From contig NC_045148.1 of the NCBI RefSeq assembly GCF_008831285.2, positions 22,625,002 to 22,689,001 of the forward strand: a stretch of DNA of 64,000 nucleotides, written 5' to 3'. The DNA comes from Nymphaea colorata. Lineage: Eukaryota; Streptophyta; Magnoliopsida; Nymphaeales; Nymphaeaceae. This document shows positions 58,918 through 64,000 of this stretch, piece after piece. The notes under the pieces are model-generated. The model did not search any database, was not told the origin of the DNA, and worked only from the letters and a program-made list of their open reading frames with translations. A program made the position numbers and the translations under genes. Position 1 is the stretch's first letter. Every line of letters begins with the position of its first letter.

Positions 58918-59430
58918 AGGGGGGTCGTGGGGGAATAAAGAGAGAGAGAGAGATGAGAGAGAGAGAGAGTGCTTCTCAGTTATGGAAACAGGGATGGTGA
59001 GCATATGAAGAAGGGGTAAAGTGTGTCGCAGGCCTCCTCATGAGCTTGTTGTTGCCAACTCCACCATCATCAACATCATTGTTGTCTTCTCAAAAGATTT
59101 AGTGGAGAAAGTATGACTTAGCAAATGAAAGAACAGTAGGGCCTTCTACCTCTTGGGATCTGTTATGCAAAATGAAAACGAATTCTTAAAGCTGTGTTAT
59201 ATTAACTTTGTTTTTTTACACCTACTGTAAAGCTGTAAAATTGAATCATGGTATTCCTTGCCATGCATGAGAAATTCTATAGAAGGTTGAAGGCATGATT
59301 TTGTTGTAACATAAAATATTCTTTTACGCCTGTAAAAAAATTGATTATCTACATAAAGAGTATAAATATGTGAAAGGAAGAAGAGCAGGATGCTCGTATT
59401 TTTTTTTAGGGGGGTCGTGGGGGAAGAGAG
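58918..59430. repeat. right-arm 0.5-kb segment flanked by direct repeats
   Basis: The string GGGGGGTCGTGGGGGAA with an upstream T-run and a downstream GA-run occurs at about 58,918 and again at about 59,409. The left arm has the T/C/GA landmark only once (17.33-17.36 kb). The insert is AT-rich and unrecognised. Confidence 0.75.
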
Positions 59431-59963
59431 AAAGAGAGAGAGAGAGAGAGATAATTGATTTTGTTTAGAAAAACACAAATGAAATATTAATGAGTTAAAT
59501 GAAAAACAGCAAGAACATTTGAGTTCTACTATTTGCTAGGTTATTTTTCTTAATATTTGTTATCATAATTTTTCAAAAAATTGGGGAAGATTGTAACACA
59601 TTGTTGAAATTTTCTGCTCGATCGACCATCATGCATGTTGAAACGAATATATATATATAGAGCAGCCGGTTTTCTCGTGTCTCGAATATGGTGTATATTT
59701 TTATGTTTGGCTCACAATCTGTCCTTAGGCATATTCTGATCTTGATTAACTTTGTCTACAATACAAAAAAAAATCACTTTCAAATTAGTTGATATCAACG
59801 CACATATGATTAACAAGTTGGACGCAGTGTATTAGGCAACTATTTCCCAAATTCCATTGATTTTCCAGTTTTCTCCTTTTTTGTTCGTTTAAAGCTCAAT
59901 TTGGCTTTGGCAGAGAAGGGCTTGGTTGAATAGGGTTTCGTTATTTGTAATATGTAGTGGACC

Positions 59964-60393
59964 CAGGGCTGCCCATGCATGAGTCAAGTCAAGCTCTAGT
60001 TGGGTCATCCCAAGCTCGACTTCACTCAAAAAACTCGAGCTCGAACTCGACTCGAGCTGCAAAGCAAGCTCGAGCTCGACTCGAAGATACAACATTGGGC
60101 TCAAACTCAACTCACTTAACTTGTTTATGTTAAACATGCGATGTTTCATTTAACTTGTCTAACTCATTTAGTTTTTACTCGTTCAATTTATTTTTTCTCA
60201 TTACAATTCAATATTAATTGCGAGTCGAGCCAAGTTGAGTTTTTACAACTTGAACTCGACTCGTTTAACATTTCGAGCATACATTTGAACTCGAGCTCAA
60301 CTCGTTTATAAATAAGTCGAGTTCGAGTTGAGCTTCAATGAGTGAGTTCGATCGAATCGATTTTGAGCTGGCTCAACTTGTTGTGCAGCCCTA
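59964..60393. mobile_element. hAT-like MITE, right-arm copy, with perfect 8-bp target duplication
   Basis: The 430-bp element begins CAGGGCTGC and ends GCAGCCCTA, giving 8-9 bp terminal inverted repeats. It is flanked on both sides by AGTGGACC (59,956-59,963 and 60,394-60,401). An 8-bp duplication and a (C/T)AGGG start are hallmarks of the hAT superfamily. The interior is TCGAGC-word DNA with no frame, so movement depended on a transposase elsewhere. Confidence 0.85.
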
Positions 60394-60663
60394 AGTGGAC
60401 CTCTCATTTAAACATATAATATTAATCTACTTGTGGATCCAATATTTTGTGATGCAGCGAGAACCGTTTTGGAATAGATTTTGCGGAAAACCAACTACAT
60501 TCTTTCACCCCAAGCCACAAGTCATCCCCGTATTTTGCCACATATGTGGGTTCGATCCTCCAAGGCCTGCTAGAGCTCTCTCCTACTGGCTTGTGGCTAG
60601 ATCGATTGGCTTCGGGTCAAATAAGAACAACTATCATCTGCAACATCTGGAAAACGACTACAC

Positions 60664-60870
60664 TTAATGGCTTAAGCCGTTGTTCCCAAAAGGTACACCA
60701 TTAGAGTAAGTGCACCCGCCGGCTCTAAGCTCCGTTCCTTCGACTGATTGTTTGCATCGGATTTGAGGTTCTCTATTGCACTGACCTCCCCACCCACCAA
60801 AGTGAGGCGGTGCCGTGCAGCTGAGATGACCCTTCAAAGCCGCAAAGGATCTACAGACTATAATTGACAA
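60664..60870 (-). other. conserved open fragment, right-arm copy
   Basis: Homologue of 15,780-15,985. The frame with G-E-V-S-A-I-E-N-L-K-S-D-A-N-N-Q is offset by a 5-base difference and ends at another stop. Confidence 0.35.
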
Positions 60871-62340
60871 GGTAGAGTGTGGGCGTGGGCATGGGTACGA
60901 CATTTCTGCTCAAGTGTTTGAGAAACCCTAATTCCTAAAGAGGAAAAGGTAAATCCTGGACTGCAAGGGCATTGTCTCCCAAATATTGAATTTGTCGTGG
61001 CACAGAACGGGCCCAATGGAAAATCAGTGGCTTATTTATTGATGGGTTTAAGAAGCTGGAGCAGCGGTAGCCATTAAAATGAAGGGATAATTTACAAAAT
61101 TACTCATCTCAATCTAAATTATCTACAAAGGAAGAGAAAAATAAAATGGATAATTTTCATTAAAAGGGCAACTATGCAAATTATTCCTTATAATTTTAGT
61201 GACTTTGATGCAGAAGCAACTCATTGAAATTTCATCACAAAAGTTGAGTGCACGTTTCTTCATTTTTAAGAGTTGACTGGTGATTTACTATTTTGCCAAA
61301 AATCGAGCCACTTTTTATAATTTTGTGAAAGATTGCAGAAATATTTGAGTACGTTCAGTCCAGATGTGCTAGTGTTTTAATGGGGCACTACAAAAAAAAG
61401 GTTTTACGAAAAATAGTTTTTTAAAAATTATTTTTTAATTAGTTTTGCAAAACAGATTTGTATGTTTGGATATAGAATCAAAACAGTTTTTCGTTTTTAA
61501 TTAATTTGGTTAAAATATTTTCTTCCAAAAATAATTTTTCATAAAACTTGCACTTCTTATCATCCAAACTCTTACAAAACAGTGTCTTATAAGGAAGAAT
61601 CATTTTTTACCTCAAAAAATGAGTTTTGCCACCCAAACAACTTAAATGTGCATTCTTGTGAATATGAAATATTAATCCTCTGAGGGAGGAAATTAAGAGG
61701 ACACTCTTGGAGAACGATCCAAACACAAAAAATTATATGTTAAAGTTTTTTTACTTGGTACGTGGGAGAAAAGTCGACGGATGGAATATGCCATGGGACA
61801 AAAAAATTGTTCAACCAATAGACATACAAAACCATCTGATCGAAACTAGTGGTTTTCAGCAATTATTTCTAAAACCTGACTAATTAAATGCATGTGCATT
61901 GCCGAGAAAGCTAAACAATCAAAATTAAATTACAGATATGTGCCGAAAGAAAATATATAAAATGGTTGGACAGATGTCATCAGTGATAACCATTAAAAAA
62001 TGCATGAATAACCACTAAAAAATGCAGGGTGGCTTCAATGTGAATGCAGGTTTATTGTCATACTTTCAGGATAGGTTTATTTTTCGAAAGACTTTGACTC
62101 TCTCCCCCTGTCAAATCTCTCTCTCTCTCTCTCTCTTTCGGAGAATGTTGAAGTAGCGGAGTCATTTAGATGTACATCTTTTCTTCCACATCAAAGAATA
62201 CAAAGTGGGTGATCAGTGAACAGCAATTTAAAAATGTGTAGGGCGTTTTCGATGTGAATGGTTGGCAGATGCAAAAAAATAATAATGTATATTGTAGAGT
62301 TTTGTATTACCTAAGGGTGAGCATTCATTCAGGTATTTCT

Positions 62341-62347
62341 CTCCCTT

Positions 62348-62388
<41 letters not shown>
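62341..62388. repeat. (CT)n(TA)n compound microsatellite
   Basis: CT run followed by a TA run of about twelve units. Confidence 0.9.
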
Positions 62389-63162
62389 TTCTCTGTGAGC
62401 ATCGTCTTCCTTAGTGAGACATTGATGGAAAATCATCACTTCGAATGTCTGGATGGACAATCCACCACCGGCAAGAATGAGTGTTCTTGTGGTGACTATC
62501 GCCTATGGCAACAAGCACAGATTTTCTTTTCTAATGTCATTGCAAACCCCCATGACTGCTGAGGGTTTGCCAATGTCTATGGATTTTCTTTTTTTCTTTT
62601 TTTTTGGTAGATTGTCTGAATTGGACCAAATATGCCTTAAACTGTGAAGCTGTCTATCAGACCCGGCTCAATTACTTCCAAATACTGTGAAGCTCAAACT
62701 TGGCTCGAGTACTAAAAACTTGAATTTGGCCCAAGCAGTTCGTCGAGGATTGGCTTGAGCTTATTTGGAAAGAAAAGGGCAGTATGGATTCATATATTTT
62801 CAATTACCATGAATTAGGAGAAGATCATTTTCTTATTAGTTGTTCTCTTTAGGAGAATAGAGTACTCTTCTAAACAGAGTCATTACCAAACAAGCAAGAA
62901 CGAACATTTTAGAAGAAAAATACAACATGACATTTACAACCATTAACAATTGAAAGACCGTGATTCTGTGGTTGTTTGTACAACTGGAATGAAAGAAAGG
63001 AGAGAATTAGCAAAAAAAATTGGCAACAACGATAATGAAAAAATGAAAACATTAATTAGAAGGAAGCTATATACATTTCTATTTCATTTGGAAGACTGAG
63101 ACTGTGCTGGCTTATTTTTCTCTTGTGAATGACATTACCGTGCCCAATACGATTAATGGTTG

Positions 63163-64000
63163 ACATTTTGAGTAATTTCATTCAATTGCCTTAGCGTTCT
63201 GTGCTCCATTCCTGCCTTTCTTTGACCTTTAATTAATTGCAAGAAAAGGAATGGCTACCCTAACAATGAATGTCATCAATTTTTGGTGAAGAATTCAACA
63301 TCAGGAGCCAAACCGAGAATTGCGCTTAATAAAAGAACTCAGTTAAATGTTCATAATTTTCTCCTACTGAAAGCAACACAATTGATGAAAAGCTACTCAT
63401 TTTAAACAGAAGAAAGAACAGTTCAACCAGTGGCGGAGCCAGAATTTTTTGGGTATGGGGCACTCTTATAGAAATTCTCATTTTTGAAGGTGCACAACAT
63501 ATATAAATAAGTAAATAATTGTAAGAAATCAATGTAAAAATAAATAAAAATTTTGTTGTTGGCATGGGCAACTGCCCAAGCCAGCATATATGTAGATCCG
63601 TTACTGCATTCAACATCCTTGAACCCAGGGATGAGGGAATGGGTGTGAGGTTTCAACCTCTTATCAAATTACCAAAAACAGATGAAAAGAAAAAGGAGAG
63701 CCTGTGTTAGAACTGCAAGATAAATGATGAGAATTTACCTTGCGGGCCCCTCTTTGATGATGATTAAGCTTCTCCATAGATTTACCTCCGCCTCCATGGA
63801 TACGTCCACAAAGATGAAACTTTATTATCTTTTATGAAAAGCCTCTAATTGGTGGCGAGCAGTCGAATTTCTTCTGCTAGGGAACAACGGAAAATGAAAC
63901 TCAGGAGATGTACAGGTACATATGAACTGAGAAGATGTTTCCTCTTTAAATTCCAAAAATTGCTTCGCTAAAGTGCAGTAATACTTTAAATTTTGAAGCT
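63163..64000. other. intergenic DNA at the right edge
   Basis: Apart from the MITE at 63.43 kb, no gene or repeat was recognised. Confidence 0.5.
63428..63606. mobile_element. 179-bp MITE with CAGTGGCGGA ends
   Basis: It starts CAGTGGCGGAGCCAG and ends TAGATCCGTTACTG; the termini match at 8 of 10 positions. The flanks AGTTCAAC and CATTCAAC agree at 6 of 8, consistent with an old 8-bp duplication. The CAGTGGCGGA start is common among short plant hAT-like MITEs. Confidence 0.65.

Larger units (their letters stand above)
57270..63162 (-). repeat. right arm of the ~6-kb inverted repeat
   Basis: Reverse-complement homologue of 13.0-19.64 kb. Inner end carries TTATCTCATAAA words, outer end CCCAATACGATTAATGGTTG. 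Differences from the left arm: no LINE fragment, no 1-kb segment next to the inner end, but an extra 0.5-kb duplicated block at 58.92-59.43 kb and different DNA at 62.26-62.78 kb. Confidence 0.8.

Noticed and set aside
1-64000. tRNA, rRNA or organelle insertions
   Set aside because: I looked for tRNA-like arms and rRNA or plastid words and found nothing convincing; a tRNA scan would be decisive.

Overview
This window is nuclear DNA from a flowering plant. The evidence is Ty1/copia retrotransposon fragments with tRNA-iMet-type primer sites, plant L1-type LINE pieces, hAT-like MITEs, a plant LRR receptor N-terminus, a stretch resembling a plant U-box/ARM ubiquitin ligase, and a possible NC2-alpha first exon, all in AT-rich sequence full of microsatellites. 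I cannot name the species. No intact gene is visible. Almost everything recognisable is a broken element, a gene fragment or repeat DNA, as expected of heterochromatin or a repeat-rich intergenic region. One 100-base assembly gap lies at 27,923-28,022.

Layout. 1-13 kb: AT-rich intergenic DNA with microsatellites, MITE-like repeats built on TCGAGC or GGATTCGGAT words, two captured gene fragments (4.42 and 5.03-5.47 kb), a 1.2-kb foldback (8.33-9.54 kb), three degenerate copies of an upstream segment, and a truncated LRR receptor gene (10.55-11.07 kb). 13.0-19.64 kb: left arm of a large inverted repeat. 19.65-23.44 kb: a degenerate minus-strand copia element cut off at the arm boundary, followed by a second minus-strand copia remnant (23.6-24.74 kb). 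25-35.9 kb: unassigned DNA, a GC-rich block next to the gap, a copia gag remnant (28.24-28.83 kb), a 5'-LTR/gag/protease fragment (29.2-30.74 kb), an internally deleted copia with both LTRs (31,436-34,757) and a TATA box with a short putative exon.

36.0-51.35 kb: a 15-kb satellite array of about 115-bp monomers in a three-type higher-order pattern, with variant monomers, nested kilobase duplications and an inverted block entered through a perfect 24-bp hairpin. This is the strongest candidate for an undescribed sequence. 51.35-56.7 kb: a copia gag scrap, a LINE RT scrap and a longer LINE with ORF1, RT and zf-RVT pieces, on the minus strand for the LINEs. 57.27-63.16 kb: right arm of the inverted repeat, homologous to 13.0-19.64 kb in reverse. 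Both arms carry the same hAT-like MITE, and the right copy keeps a perfect 8-bp target duplication. 63.2-64 kb: intergenic DNA with one more MITE.

The parts do not form a working pathway. They record a history of duplication, nested insertion and satellite expansion. All homology calls come from reading translations and repeats by eye; identities, boundaries and percentages are approximate.
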